Notes under the pieces: model-generated
What the model saw: the letters and a program-made list of their open reading frames with translations, nothing else
What the model was told of the DNA's origin: nothing
Database searches by the model: none
Shown here: piece after piece, positions 42,225-51,003 of the stretch
How the letters are laid out: the number at the start of each line of letters is the position of its first letter
How positions within the stretch are numbered: position 1 is the first letter of the stretch
Made by a program: the position numbers and the translations under genes
DNA from: DASRBN01 sp035294305
GTDB taxonomy: Bacteria > Chloroflexota > Ktedonobacteria > Ktedonobacterales > Ktedonobacteraceae
Length of the DNA stretch: 64,000 nt
NCBI GenBank assembly: GCA_035294305.1
Contig: DATGLD010000048.1
Coordinates: 310,001-374,000 of the forward strand
Reading direction: 5' to 3'

Positions 42225-44198
42225 TTATTGATTTTTGGTGGCTGAGACGGGTGTACCAGCCGAGATGACGTGAATAGATGGACAGAGGTAAGCAAGATCG
42301 CAGCGCAAGCAGCGGCTTGCCTCACGGCGCGCCTGTTCTTCCGTGAAGCCTGTGGCAAATTCGATAGAGCGGTCGTGAGAGGCACCGCCGTTACGCAATG
42401 GCATGATTTCGCGCGGTGTCGGGCGCAGGTCCAGTGTGATTCTGCCATCCGGCGGAAGCGTTGATTCCGTCTCGAATTCATCAACCGGCATCTCATGCAC
42501 CATATGTGGTGGGATTTTGGCCAGGTAGGCATGGATCGACCTGGCAGCCTTGCGACCATGGGCAGCGGCGTGAATGATGGATTTTGGCCCGTAGGTGACG
42601 TCGCCGGCAGCGAAGACGCCGGGAGCGCCAGTAGCCAGCGTTGCTTGATTGATGAGCAGACCTCCCCAGGGGGCGACGCCGACGCTGGTTCCTTCCGGTA
42701 AGAAGGACGGGTCGGGCGCTTCGCCGATGGCGACCAGGACGATGTCGACGGGCAGATCAAATTCGGTGCCAAGGACCGGAACGGGCCTGCGGCGACCTTT
42801 TTCATCGGGGTCGGAGAGTGCCATGCGCTGGCAGCGAACGGCATGTACGTGGCCATCGGAACTGAGAATCTGAACGGGGGTCACGAGTTCGTGGAGCTCA
42901 ATGCCTTCCGCCAGGGCTGCGCGGACTTCTTCGGCCTGAGCAGGCATTTCGACGCGGCTGCGACGATAGAGGATGTGAATCTTGTTGGCGCCTGCCCGGA
43001 GCGCTGATCGGGCGGCGTCCATGGCAGTGCTGCCACCGCCAACCACGGCGACTTCGCCCTTCAATCGGGTATTGGGGTCGAGGTTAAAATCCTTGAGGAA
43101 GGTGGTGGCTGGGATGACTCCTTTTAACTCTCCTTCGCCAGGAATGCCTAAGCGCTGGCTGCGCTGTGCGCCGACTGCGATCAAGACAGCGTCATAGTCG
43201 CGCTGCAGATCATCCAGGCCGATATCGCGGCCAATGGCGGTATTGAGGCGCAGCTCGACGCCGAGTTCGCGGATGGCATCGATGTCGCGATTCAGCTCAG
43301 TGCGTGGCAGGCGATAGTCGGGGATGCCGATGGCCATCATGCCTCCAGCAACGGGCATGGCATCGAAGACGGTCACGCTATAGCCACGCCGCGCCAGGTA
43401 GTAGGCCGCGCTCAGTCCGGTAGGGCCGGCGCCGATGATGGCGACGCGTTCGAGATACTTGTGCTTTGGGGGGGCAATGCGGCGTTTCATGGGTGTACCG
43501 TGATCGGTGGCGAAGCGCTTGAGATCGCGAATGGCGATGGGAAGATCGAACTCTCCGCGCCGGCAGGCATCCTCGCAAGGGGCGGTGCAGACACGGCCAC
43601 AGATGGCCGGGAACGGATTCGGCTCGGATGCGACGTGCAATGCTTCGTCATACCGCCCCTCGGCGATGAGGCTCACATAGAGGCCGGCGTTGGTGCCGAC
43701 GGGGCAGGCAGCCTGGCAGGGTGCGCGCAGGTCTTCTTTGCGCTCACCCAGCCAGGTGCGCCAACTTTGCCATGTGGCCTTGCGTTCAGCTACATGCCAG
43801 GTATGATCCTCGCCCCAGGGCGTCTCTCCAGGCTCTTCAGGGTTCGCGCGCGTGTAGGCGTCAAGGGGCTGCCAGCCATGTTCGGGGGGCAGATAGGCAA
43901 CAGGCCCGCGTTTTGCGTAGGAGAGTTCCTTAATACTGCTCTCAATGGTGATGGCATTAGTGGGGCATTCCTGGACACATACCTGGCATCCCACACATTG
44001 CGCAACCTGCACCGGGACGAGCATCATCCAGGGGCGCTCAGCAAAGGGACCAGGGATGGGACTGCGGAGATCTTGCTCAGCGCCGATTTCGCCCTCTCCA
44101 GAGGGGCGCGTCATGTCGAGACAACGTACAGGACATAAGTCCATACAGATCCCACAATTAATACATGTTTGTCGATTGACCTGAAAACGATAGGCCAT
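42225..44198 (-). CDS. ferredoxin-fused NAD(P)H oxidoreductase (glutamate synthase small-subunit type)
   Basis: A 657-residue fusion. The N-terminal domain binds two [4Fe-4S] clusters (Cys12, 15, 18, 22 and Cys68, 71, 74, 78). Residues about 150-240 form the extra cysteine-rich helical domain of GltD-like proteins (CQAACPVGTNAGLYVSLI, CGRVCTAPCEDACRRG). The flavin and NAD(P)H folds follow (RVAIIGAGPTGLSAAYYLARR, VAVVGGGSTAMDAARSALR, GVFAAGDVTYGPKS). The C-terminus has a further CLRCDLAYLC. No glutamate synthase large subunit is present, so it probably moves electrons between NAD(P)H, ferredoxin and the two membrane proteins encoded downstream. The ATG at 44198 follows GAGGAGGTCGAC. Confidence 0.85.
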   Translation of the reverse strand: MAYRFQVNRQTCINCGICMDLCPVRCLDMTRPSGEGEIGAEQDLRSPIPGPFAERPWMMLVPVQVAQCVGCQVCVQECPTNAITIESSIKELSYAKRGPVAYLPPEHGWQPLDAYTRANPEEPGETPWGEDHTWHVAERKATWQSWRTWLGERKEDLRAPCQAACPVGTNAGLYVSLIAEGRYDEALHVASEPNPFPAICGRVCTAPCEDACRRGEFDLPIAIRDLKRFATDHGTPMKRRIAPPKHKYLERVAIIGAGPTGLSAAYYLARRGYSVTVFDAMPVAGGMMAIGIPDYRLPRTELNRDIDAIRELGVELRLNTAIGRDIGLDDLQRDYDAVLIAVGAQRSQRLGIPGEGELKGVIPATTFLKDFNLDPNTRLKGEVAVVGGGSTAMDAARSALRAGANKIHILYRRSRVEMPAQAEEVRAALAEGIELHELVTPVQILSSDGHVHAVRCQRMALSDPDEKGRRRPVPVLGTEFDLPVDIVLVAIGEAPDPSFLPEGTSVGVAPWGGLLINQATLATGAPGVFAAGDVTYGPKSIIHAAAHGRKAARSIHAYLAKIPPHMVHEMPVDEFETESTLPPDGRITLDLRPTPREIMPLRNGGASHDRSIEFATGFTEEQARREASRCLRCDLAYLCPSIHVISAGTPVSATKNQ

Positions 44199-44440
44199 GT
44201 CGACCTCCTCTCAGCAATGTCGCCAGGCGCTTTCCTCAGTTATGCCAGAAAAGGGATTACCCTGGCTCCTGCTAGATACAATTACCTAATGACAGAAGCA
44301 TAAGGCGGGCCACTCACAAACTCATCACGGCCACGCCGCGCTATATCACAAACGGCACACAGCATGGTATAGCTCTACGCTCTTTAGGGAGCGACAATGT
44401 AGATTGACGAAATAACCGGGTAATCTTGGGCGGACCGATA

Positions 44441-44541
44441 ATGGGTTGTAACAAAATAGTCCGGCAAGGCGCGTGAGGCCGATCAAGCGGCGGTGGGCAC
44501 GATGAATCGGTCCCTACGGCTTCGCCGTGGAGCCGACTCAT
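44441..44541 (+). repeat. dispersed palindromic repeat R1, copy 4
   Basis: The left end is ATGGGTTGTAACAAAATAGT, then GAGGCCGATCAAGCGGCGGT, GATGAATCGGTCCCTACGGC and a TTCGCCGT hairpin. The right terminal repeat is not clear. The rest of the 44199-44687 interval holds no gene. Confidence 0.65.
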
Positions 44542-44687
44542 CTCTCCTAAGGCCTGTACATCAGACCGGCCCCTGTACTATACTTACTTAATAGGAAAGA
44601 CTGAGATATGAGGCAGTAAGCAAATGCATCTTCCTCATAGCCGATCCGTTTCGGCTCACTATTTTTCAGACGTAAGGAGTCCAGATT

Positions 44688-45455
44688 ATGTGCTATGATA
44701 ATGATGCGCGTCCTCCCGTACCGCCGGTAAGTGGGTCTGCTCGCGGTGAGGACCTTGTTTTGACGGGGGCGGATGGCAATCGCTTTGCCGCGTATGTCGC
44801 CCATCCTGAGAAACCAACGGGGGCGCAGATTGTGATCTTTCCAGATGTGCGAGGGCTGCACCAGTTCTACAAGGAGCTGGCGATTCGCTTTGGAGAGACG
44901 GGAACCACCGCAATCGCGATCGATTATTTTGGCCGGACGGCCGGTACGGGGCCGCGCGACGACTCTTTTGAATTCTGGCCGCATGTGCAGCAGATGCAAG
45001 CAGCGGGTTTTGAGGCGGATACGAACGCGGCTTTCGATTACTTGCGGCAGGGCGAGGGCGCGAACAGGCCAATATTCACGGTTGGTTTTTGCATGGGTGG
45101 AACCCTTTCGTTCCTGGTGGCCACACGACCGCTGGGATTGGCCGGGGCGATTGGATTTTACGCCGGACTTACCAGGGCTTTGCCGGCGTTTGGCGGGGTC
45201 ACGCTGCTCCAGCAGGCCGCGAATATCAAATTTCCTGTGCTGGGTCTTTTTGGTGGAGCAGACCAGGGTATTCCTGTGAGCGATGTAGAGACTTTTAACC
45301 AGGAACTGCACAAGGCGGGGATTGAACACTCGATTACGATCTATCCCGAGGCGCCGCACAGTTTCTTCGACCGGCGCGCCGACCAGTATGCCGAGGCCTC
45401 GGCGGACGCGTGGCAGCGGGTGCTCGCGTTTATCGCGGCTCACTCACGCAAGTAG
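44688..45455 (+). CDS. dienelactone hydrolase family protein
   Basis: A 255-residue alpha/beta hydrolase. The nucleophile elbow is GFCMGG with Cys135, as in dienelactone hydrolases. LFGGADQGIP supplies the Asp and EAPHSFFDRR the His of the triad. IFPDVRGLHQFYKELAIRFGETG and IDYFGRTAG complete the family pattern. It may hydrolyse dienelactone or other lactones and esters, but no aromatic ring-cleavage gene is adjacent. The ATG at 44688 has only a modest ribosome site (AGGAG, 13 nt away). A long open frame on the opposite strand is its shadow. Confidence 0.9.
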   Translation: MCYDNDARPPVPPVSGSARGEDLVLTGADGNRFAAYVAHPEKPTGAQIVIFPDVRGLHQFYKELAIRFGETGTTAIAIDYFGRTAGTGPRDDSFEFWPHVQQMQAAGFEADTNAAFDYLRQGEGANRPIFTVGFCMGGTLSFLVATRPLGLAGAIGFYAGLTRALPAFGGVTLLQQAANIKFPVLGLFGGADQGIPVSDVETFNQELHKAGIEHSITIYPEAPHSFFDRRADQYAEASADAWQRVLAFIAAHSRK

Positions 45456-45543
45456 GGGCGCAGCACCACACGGCAAGGCAGATATTGGGATATGAGCCTG
45501 CTTATAATTCTGGGCAGCCCATTTCATTGCAGCAACCTTCATC

Positions 45544-45578
45544 TTGATGTATTGCTGTAATGATGCTATTTTATAGAT
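45544..45578 (+). promoter_or_regulatory. promoter of the DeoR gene, probably giving a leaderless mRNA
   Basis: TTGATG (45544-45549), a 17-bp spacer and TATTTT (45567-45572) are followed by ATG only 6 nt later, at 45579. The expected transcription start therefore falls on or next to the start codon. There is no ribosome site before the ATG. 45456-45543 shows nothing else. Confidence 0.55.
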
Positions 45579-46370
45579 ATGGATAGCAAGCCCGTCAAAG
45601 ATACCAGGATGATTGCTCAGGAGCGGCGACAGCGCATTTTCGAGGATATTGAAAGCAGCGGTATTGCCTCGGTACGAGAGCTTGCCCATCGCTTCGAGGT
45701 TTCGACGATTACTGTCATGCGCGACCTGCAGGAATTGGAGCAGGAGGGTCTGATTCGACGGGTGCATGGCGGGGCGATCAGCGTGCGCGGGGCAAGCTAT
45801 GAGCCGCCTTTCAGCGCGCGCGAATCCCAGCTTTTATCTGAGAAGCAGCGCATCGCGGCTAAAGCCGTTGAAATGATTCAGGATGGTGATAGCATCATTC
45901 TTGATGTCGGTACGACAACGCTGGAGATTGCGCGCGCGCTGAAAGGCAAACGTAATCTGACTGTACTCGTGTCAAATCTGCGAGCTGCCCTGGAACTCGC
46001 TAGCCAGCCAGCGATTCAGGTGATTGTCGTCGGCGGCAGGCTGCGGGCGAGCGAGCTTTCGATGGTTGGACACCTAACGGAGCAGACACTGCGCAGCTTT
46101 CAGGTAGATAAAGCCTTTATCGGCGTAGGGGGTATTACGCTCGAGCACGGCCTGACCGAGTTCAATTTCGATGAGGCCGGAACGAAGCGCACGATGATCG
46201 AACGGGCACGCCAGCGCATCGTCGTCGCCGATCATACCAAATTCGGCAAAGTGATGCTGACTACGGTGGCCTCTCTTAGCGTGGTGGATAAAATTATTAC
46301 GGGCGCTGAAGTTGATGGCGAGATTGTGACGCGACTGCAACAAATAGGAGTCGAGGTTGTGCTGGCGTGA
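45579..46370 (+). CDS. DeoR/GlpR-family transcriptional regulator
   Basis: A 263-residue repressor-type protein. The N-terminal winged helix-turn-helix (RRQRIFEDIESSGIASVRELAHRFEVSTITVMRDLQELEQEGLIRRVHGGA) is followed by a sugar-isomerase-like effector domain (DSIILDVGTTTLEIARALKG, VIVVGGRLR, VDKAFIGVGGI, TKRTMIERARQRIVVADHTKFGK). It presumably senses a phosphorylated metabolite and controls the convergent kinase-permease-flavoprotein cluster. The end is 63 bp from the stop of the FGGY kinase gene. An internal ATG at residue 11 is an alternative start. Confidence 0.92.
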   Translation: MDSKPVKDTRMIAQERRQRIFEDIESSGIASVRELAHRFEVSTITVMRDLQELEQEGLIRRVHGGAISVRGASYEPPFSARESQLLSEKQRIAAKAVEMIQDGDSIILDVGTTTLEIARALKGKRNLTVLVSNLRAALELASQPAIQVIVVGGRLRASELSMVGHLTEQTLRSFQVDKAFIGVGGITLEHGLTEFNFDEAGTKRTMIERARQRIVVADHTKFGKVMLTTVASLSVVDKIITGAEVDGEIVTRLQQIGVEVVLA

Positions 46371-46432
46371 CCGCTTTTTCCAGGCCAACCGCCCACGGGT
46401 AATCGCTTTCCTTTCCCATTCCACGCAATTGC

Positions 46433-47923
46433 TCATTCGTCCCGAGATAGAGGCATGGCCCATCCCCTGGCGCGTTCAACGGCGCGCTGCCATTGTTGAT
46501 ATTGCAGTTCAATATTTGCATCTCTATGTGGTGAATAACTGGCTGCTTCTCGCCACAATGCGGATAGCTGCGCCTGATCTTCCCATAGCCCGATGCCCAG
46601 TCCGGCCAGAAATGCCGCGCCGAGGGAAGTTGTTTCACGAATGGCGGCCACACGGACCTCGACTCCTGAGATATCCGCGAGCGACTGCATGAGGAAGGCG
46701 TTGGCGGAAGCGCCGCCATCGACTTTGATGCTGCGGATGGGGTGACCGCTATCCTGCGCCATAGCCTCCAGGACATCACGGGTGCGAAAGGCGATGCCCT
46801 CTAATGCCGCACGCACAAGATGAGCGCGCGTGGTACCACGCGTGAGGCCAACAATGGTGCCGCGGGCATGGCTATCCCAATAGGGTGCGGCCAGACCGGC
46901 CAACGCCGGAACGAAGAAGACACCCCCGCTATCGGGCACTGATCTTGCTATTTCCAGCGTTTCCTCAGCGCTTGAAATGATTCCCAGGCCGTCGCGCAGC
47001 CACTGTACGGCCGCCCCTGCCACATAGATACCGCCGTCCAGGGCATAGCTGATGCTATCTTTGAAGGACCAGGCGACGGTCGGCACTAAACCATAATGCG
47101 AAGTGGGTATCTCGTGGCCTGTGTTCAGCAGGATGAATGCGCCAGTTCCGTATGTCACTTTTACATCGTTGGGTTCGAAGCAGGCTTGACCGAAAAGCGC
47201 GGCCTGCTGATCGACAAGGGAGGCAGTGACCGGCATGGGCCGGCCAATGAGATGAGAGCGAACAGTGCCGAAGAGAGAACACGAAGGCCGGATGGCAGGC
47301 AAAATGCTGCGCGGTATATCTAGCACATCCAATATATCCTGGTCCCAATCGCGGATGCGAGGATTATAGAGCATGGTGCGAGACGCAGTGGTATCGTCGG
47401 TTAGATGCTCGCCGCTAAGGTTCCAGAGCAGCCAGGAATCGGTGGTGCCGGCCAGTAATTCGCCTTTCGAGGCAAGGCTGCGCGCTTCAGGCACATTATC
47501 TAGCAGCCAGCGCAATTTGGTGGCGGAGAAGTAAGGGTCGATGGGCAAGCCTGTACGCTCAGAAATCAACCGGCCAGCCACACTGTGGGCAAGTTGATCG
47601 CAAAATTCGCCGGTTCTACGGTCCTGCCAGCTGATAGCGTTGTAGAGGGGTTGGCCCGTGCAAGCATCCCACATTACTACGGTCTCACCCTGGTTTGAGA
47701 GGCCAAACGCGATAATCTCGGCTTCAGTGGTCGCAAGAACGGCGCGCGCATTCTCTACAACGCTTTGCAGCAAATCTCCTGGATTCTGTTCGACCCAGCC
47801 GGGGTGAGGATATGTCAGGGGAATCTCACTGGACGATTCGGCAAGAGGAGATGCGTTTGCATCAAAAATGAGGGCCTTGGTGCGTGTGGTGCCTTGATCT
47901 ATGGCAAGTATGGCAGGAAGCAT
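46433..47923 (-). CDS. FGGY-family carbohydrate kinase, glycerol kinase-like
   Basis: A 496-residue kinase close to glycerol kinase: AIDQGTTRTKALIFD (ATP site), YPHPGWVEQNP, YNAISWQDRRT, DPYFSATKLRWLLDNVPE (Tyr129), VDQQAALFGQ (Asp and Gln substrate contacts) and KVDGGASANAFLMQ. The glycerol-contact motif NQRET is NQGET here (77-81), so the arginine equivalent to E. coli Arg83 is Gly79. The substrate may therefore be a polyol other than glycerol, and no gene symbol is given. The ATG at 47923 follows CAGGAGTTCGAGC. It is transcribed with the permease and flavoproteins upstream, or separately after element R3. Confidence 0.88.
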   Translation of the reverse strand: MLPAILAIDQGTTRTKALIFDANASPLAESSSEIPLTYPHPGWVEQNPGDLLQSVVENARAVLATTEAEIIAFGLSNQGETVVMWDACTGQPLYNAISWQDRRTGEFCDQLAHSVAGRLISERTGLPIDPYFSATKLRWLLDNVPEARSLASKGELLAGTTDSWLLWNLSGEHLTDDTTASRTMLYNPRIRDWDQDILDVLDIPRSILPAIRPSCSLFGTVRSHLIGRPMPVTASLVDQQAALFGQACFEPNDVKVTYGTGAFILLNTGHEIPTSHYGLVPTVAWSFKDSISYALDGGIYVAGAAVQWLRDGLGIISSAEETLEIARSVPDSGGVFFVPALAGLAAPYWDSHARGTIVGLTRGTTRAHLVRAALEGIAFRTRDVLEAMAQDSGHPIRSIKVDGGASANAFLMQSLADISGVEVRVAAIRETTSLGAAFLAGLGIGLWEDQAQLSALWREAASYSPHRDANIELQYQQWQRAVERARGWAMPLSRDE

Positions 47924-47980
47924 GCTCGAACTCCTGGTATCGCTTATTGAGGCAATAGCCTGTGTTCTGATGAATTCTTC

Positions 47981-48093
47981 CAACCGAATCGGGCAACACC
48001 GTAGGGGCAGCGCCTGGCGCCTGTCCCTGTCCGCTCAAGCAGAGCAGGGACCAGCGCTGTCCGTGCAAGACGGGGCATGACCCGATTCGGTTG
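47981..48093. repeat. MITE-like element R3, copy 1
   Basis: Perfect 13-bp terminal inverted repeats (CAACCGAATCGGG, 47981-47993, and 48081-48093) enclose GC-rich DNA containing GCGCCTGGCGCCTGTCCCTG and AGCAGGGACCAGCGCTGTCC, related to repeat R2. It lies between the permease stop and the kinase start. A related, more diverged copy is at 52774-52873. Confidence 0.6.
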
Positions 48094-48147
48094 TCAAAGT
48101 TCACCAGCTTTCCCTTATCCGGTAGTCAAATTTCATTTTCACAAACC

Positions 48148-49680
48148 TTATTGTGCTGCTGGTTCGGGTTGGCTTTCTACTTGAGGTGGAGTCTGCAGCA
48201 CTTTCGGCTGCGCTATGAGCATCCAGATGAAGTAGACCAGTCCGATGGCAAACATCACAAGCGAATAAACCCATGGGGTAGCAAAAGATGCATCGCGGAA
48301 GATGGAAAGCTCAAAAAGCAGCCAGATCAATGAGAGAACGATAATCGGCCATTCAAAGACCCCCAGGGTGAAACCGTATGTTCGCGGCAGCTTGCGCCGC
48401 GCGAAGATGTATAGGATAACGGTTGCCAGGTAGATGATGGCCGGCAGGAGCGTCGCGGCACTGAACAGGCTGAAAAGGGTCGTAGCCTGATTGGCTGCAT
48501 TGGCCGGATTGCTGAGGATACCGTACCCGGCGAAGGCGGCCAGCACAACTTCGATCAGCACACCACAAAGTATGGTGGCAGAAACCGGTGTACTGGTGTT
48601 TCTGTTTACCTGGCTGAAGAGTTGATGGCCGGGGAAGCGCTGGTCGCGAGACATGGCCCAGGTGAGACGTGTTACCGTAATGAAGATGACCAGACCACAG
48701 GCAAAGATAGAGAAGGTGACAAAAACCAGGAAGATTTTGCCGACGATGTCACCGAGCGTCTGGGTCACGATATCGGCGACCGGGGTCGCGGAGCCTGCCA
48801 GGGCAGTAAGGTTTCCCGAAGCCAGGTTAAGAGCGATCAGAAAGGCAAAACCGACGATACCACTTAAAACGACGGAGGACCACATAGCGGTGGGGACGAC
48901 GCGATGCGCATCCTGTGTTTCCTCGGCCAGGTTAGCCGCGGCTTCGAAACCGACGATGGTGAAAGCGCCTAGCAGGAAAGCCAGCATGAAAGGGCCGGCA
49001 GAGTTGAGGCTTCCGAGGGTCAGCCAGCCATTGTTCAAAGCGGGAGCCGCCGCTGTGCTGAAAAGGTGATCGGGATGGAGCAGTCCACGTACTGCCCCCA
49101 CAATGATCAGCAGGAGGGTCAATCCTACGATGCCGATGACTTCGGTGGCAACGGCAGTGTTATTGATGCGCGTCGACCAGAGGGTAGAGAAGATGATGAG
49201 CAGCGCCTGCAACAGGACGACTATAGCTGTGACCAGCCAGGCATTCTGCGGTGTTTCAGTATAACCCAGGAGGCTGGGTATGACAGTCTGCGCTACCGCA
49301 TAATCGACGGCAACCACGTCTACGATCAAGAACGTGAAAGAAATCCAGCCGATGAGCCAGCCAATCTTGGGGTTTGCCAGGCGCGATGTCCATTGATAGG
49401 AATAGCCGGCGAGCGGGATACGTGAGGCCAGCGCTGCAAAGACGAGCGAGACGAACAATTGTCCAACGATGACGATGGGCCACGTCCAGATGCCCAGAGG
49501 CCCGCTGGAATTCAGGACGGATCCATAGGTGGTGAAGATACCAGTAGTAATGGAGATGAAGGAGAATCCGATGGCGAAGGACGCAAAGCGCTTGAGTTCG
49601 CGCCTGAATTCCTGGCGATAGCCATATTTCTGGACCGCCTGCTCGGCGTAGTTGCTCTGCGTGTTTTCGGCGAGCGACAT
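48148..49680 (-). CDS. amino acid/polyamine (APC) permease
   Basis: A 510-residue transporter with about 12 membrane segments of the APC superfamily. It has FASFAIGFSFISITTGIFTTYGSVL, the helix 2-3 region, GFEAAANLAEETQDAHRVVPTAM (helix 6) and AMSRDQRFPG (loop 8). Such carriers import amino acids, amines or choline-like compounds. Its position in a glycerol-like cluster suggests a nitrogen-containing polyol or an amine conjugate as substrate. The ATG at 49680 follows AAAGGAGCAGATTT. It begins 40 bp after the stop of the CoxG-like gene. Confidence 0.88.
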   Translation of the reverse strand: MSLAENTQSNYAEQAVQKYGYRQEFRRELKRFASFAIGFSFISITTGIFTTYGSVLNSSGPLGIWTWPIVIVGQLFVSLVFAALASRIPLAGYSYQWTSRLANPKIGWLIGWISFTFLIVDVVAVDYAVAQTVIPSLLGYTETPQNAWLVTAIVVLLQALLIIFSTLWSTRINNTAVATEVIGIVGLTLLLIIVGAVRGLLHPDHLFSTAAAPALNNGWLTLGSLNSAGPFMLAFLLGAFTIVGFEAAANLAEETQDAHRVVPTAMWSSVVLSGIVGFAFLIALNLASGNLTALAGSATPVADIVTQTLGDIVGKIFLVFVTFSIFACGLVIFITVTRLTWAMSRDQRFPGHQLFSQVNRNTSTPVSATILCGVLIEVVLAAFAGYGILSNPANAANQATTLFSLFSAATLLPAIIYLATVILYIFARRKLPRTYGFTLGVFEWPIIVLSLIWLLFELSIFRDASFATPWVYSLVMFAIGLVYFIWMLIAQPKVLQTPPQVESQPEPAAQ

Positions 49681-49720
49681 AAATCTGCTCCTTTCGATAG
49701 ACCAGCAAAGGTCTCCATCC

Positions 49721-50161
49721 TTACGGGAAGAGTTTCGAGACATTTTCGGCGAACTGTTTTGTGAGTTGCTGCGAAGTTGAACGGACGAGAGCTTCTCCCA
49801 GGCTGGCTAAACGGCCAAGCATGGTGAGGTCCATCATATAGAGAACCTCAGTAGCATTACTGGCAGGAATGAGATCGATGCTGAGCCTGGCGCGGAAAGC
49901 GCCAGCCATGGCTACTGGCTCGCCCATCAATTCGCCGGTAAGATGATGGGGCGCCTCGGCCTCCAGTAAAGAGCCGCGTGCATGCGAACGGATAGTCATA
50001 AACTGCACCTTCACGGCGAGAAAGGCGTCGTAGTGAGTTTCGTCGATTTGGTGAATCTGCTCGCATCCGGGTATCACGCGGCAAAGTCGCGCCGGGTCCA
50101 GGAAAAGCTGCCAGACCTCTTGCTGCGGCGCATTGACGGTTACTGATCCTTTCAACTTCAT
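49721..50161 (-). CDS. CoxG-like SRPBCC protein
   Basis: A 146-residue START/SRPBCC-type protein: MKLKGSVTVNAPQQEVWQLFLDPARLCRVIPGCEQI, then FRARLSIDLIP and a C-terminal helix. The pattern is that of CO dehydrogenase subunit G-like proteins, which bind small ligands or help membrane attachment of molybdenum hydroxylases. Here it sits among flavoproteins rather than molybdoenzymes. The ATG at 50161 follows GGAGG and overlaps the stop of the preceding flavoprotein gene (ATGA). Confidence 0.82.
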   Translation of the reverse strand: MKLKGSVTVNAPQQEVWQLFLDPARLCRVIPGCEQIHQIDETHYDAFLAVKVQFMTIRSHARGSLLEAEAPHHLTGELMGEPVAMAGAFRARLSIDLIPASNATEVLYMMDLTMLGRLASLGEALVRSTSQQLTKQFAENVSKLFP

Positions 50162-51003
50162 GAAAATCCTCCAATCAGAAGTGAAGCTACCTCCTTTCCC
50201 ATTGCTATTGAAGCGGTATGATCGAGAGATGGAGAGGTGACTGTGCCAATGGCAAAAATGCCGGAAATATTCGTCTGATAGTGCCCGTCAACTTCGATGG
50301 CGCCGTCAGTTTTCGTGATGATACCACTTCCCTTGAGCCAGTGCGTATTTGCCATCATGCCGGCTGCATAAATAAGGGTATCGGCCTCCAGATCGAAAAG
50401 CTGGCCGTCGCGGAGAAATCGCACGACTTCAACGCGGGGAAATCCGAGAATCTGCATGAGCAGGGCATCCAATCCCACATGTGTAACCTTGACTCCAGCA
50501 GCGGCCAATCTTCGAGATGTGGCCAGAGCATAGTTGGAGTCGCCATAGATGACCGCGCGTCTGCCCGGGAGATAGCCGCGAGATAAGAGCTGGTGAGCGA
50601 GCATGGGAGTGATAACACCGGCGGGCCGCGTACCAGGAACCTGCGCATGCTCGCGGGTTAATTCCAATCCGCCGCATGCGATGAGTATGCGTCGGGTGTG
50701 TATCTCTACCGTTCCCTCACTCCGGCGCGCGATCAGTGTGTGGGGTTCGCCGGGCGCAAGGGCCGGGAGTAAACCCACAGCCGTTGTTTTAAAGCAGGCT
50801 GCGATTCCGGCTGGCATATGGAATGATTCTATTAAATCCCAGGCCGTCTCGAACCCAGGCGCGGGCAGCGCGGGCTTGAGGAATCCGCCAGTGGCATCCG
50901 CGTAATCGATAAGGATAGTTTTCTCGCGCGCGATGCCTGAATTGATGGCGCTCAGCGAACTCAATCCTGCTCCGACGATAGCCAGGCGGTAGAGATTATC
51001 CAT
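50158..51003 (-). CDS. small FAD-dependent pyridine nucleotide-disulfide-type oxidoreductase
   Basis: A 281-residue flavoprotein with RLAIVGAGLSSLSAINSGIA (FAD site), ILIACGGLELTREHAQVPGTRPAGV, RRAVIYGDSNYALATSRRL (nucleotide site) and ISGIFAIGTVTSP. It is homologous to the second flavoprotein of glp-type dehydrogenase operons and to alpha-type subunits of opine and sarcosine oxidases. The ATG at 51003 follows GGAGGG and overlaps the end of the GlpA-like gene by 8 bp. The frame extends to 51492, but that stretch is antisense-like noise over the upstream gene. Confidence 0.8.
   Translation of the reverse strand: MDNLYRLAIVGAGLSSLSAINSGIAREKTILIDYADATGGFLKPALPAPGFETAWDLIESFHMPAGIAACFKTTAVGLLPALAPGEPHTLIARRSEGTVEIHTRRILIACGGLELTREHAQVPGTRPAGVITPMLAHQLLSRGYLPGRRAVIYGDSNYALATSRRLAAAGVKVTHVGLDALLMQILGFPRVEVVRFLRDGQLFDLEADTLIYAAGMMANTHWLKGSGIITKTDGAIEVDGHYQTNISGIFAIGTVTSPSLDHTASIAMGKEVASLLIGGFS

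Noticed and set aside
44547..45443. 298-codon minus-strand frame opposite the dienelactone hydrolase
   Set aside because: The plus-strand frame has a full catalytic triad; the opposite frame is rich in Arg and Cys, as expected of antisense translation.
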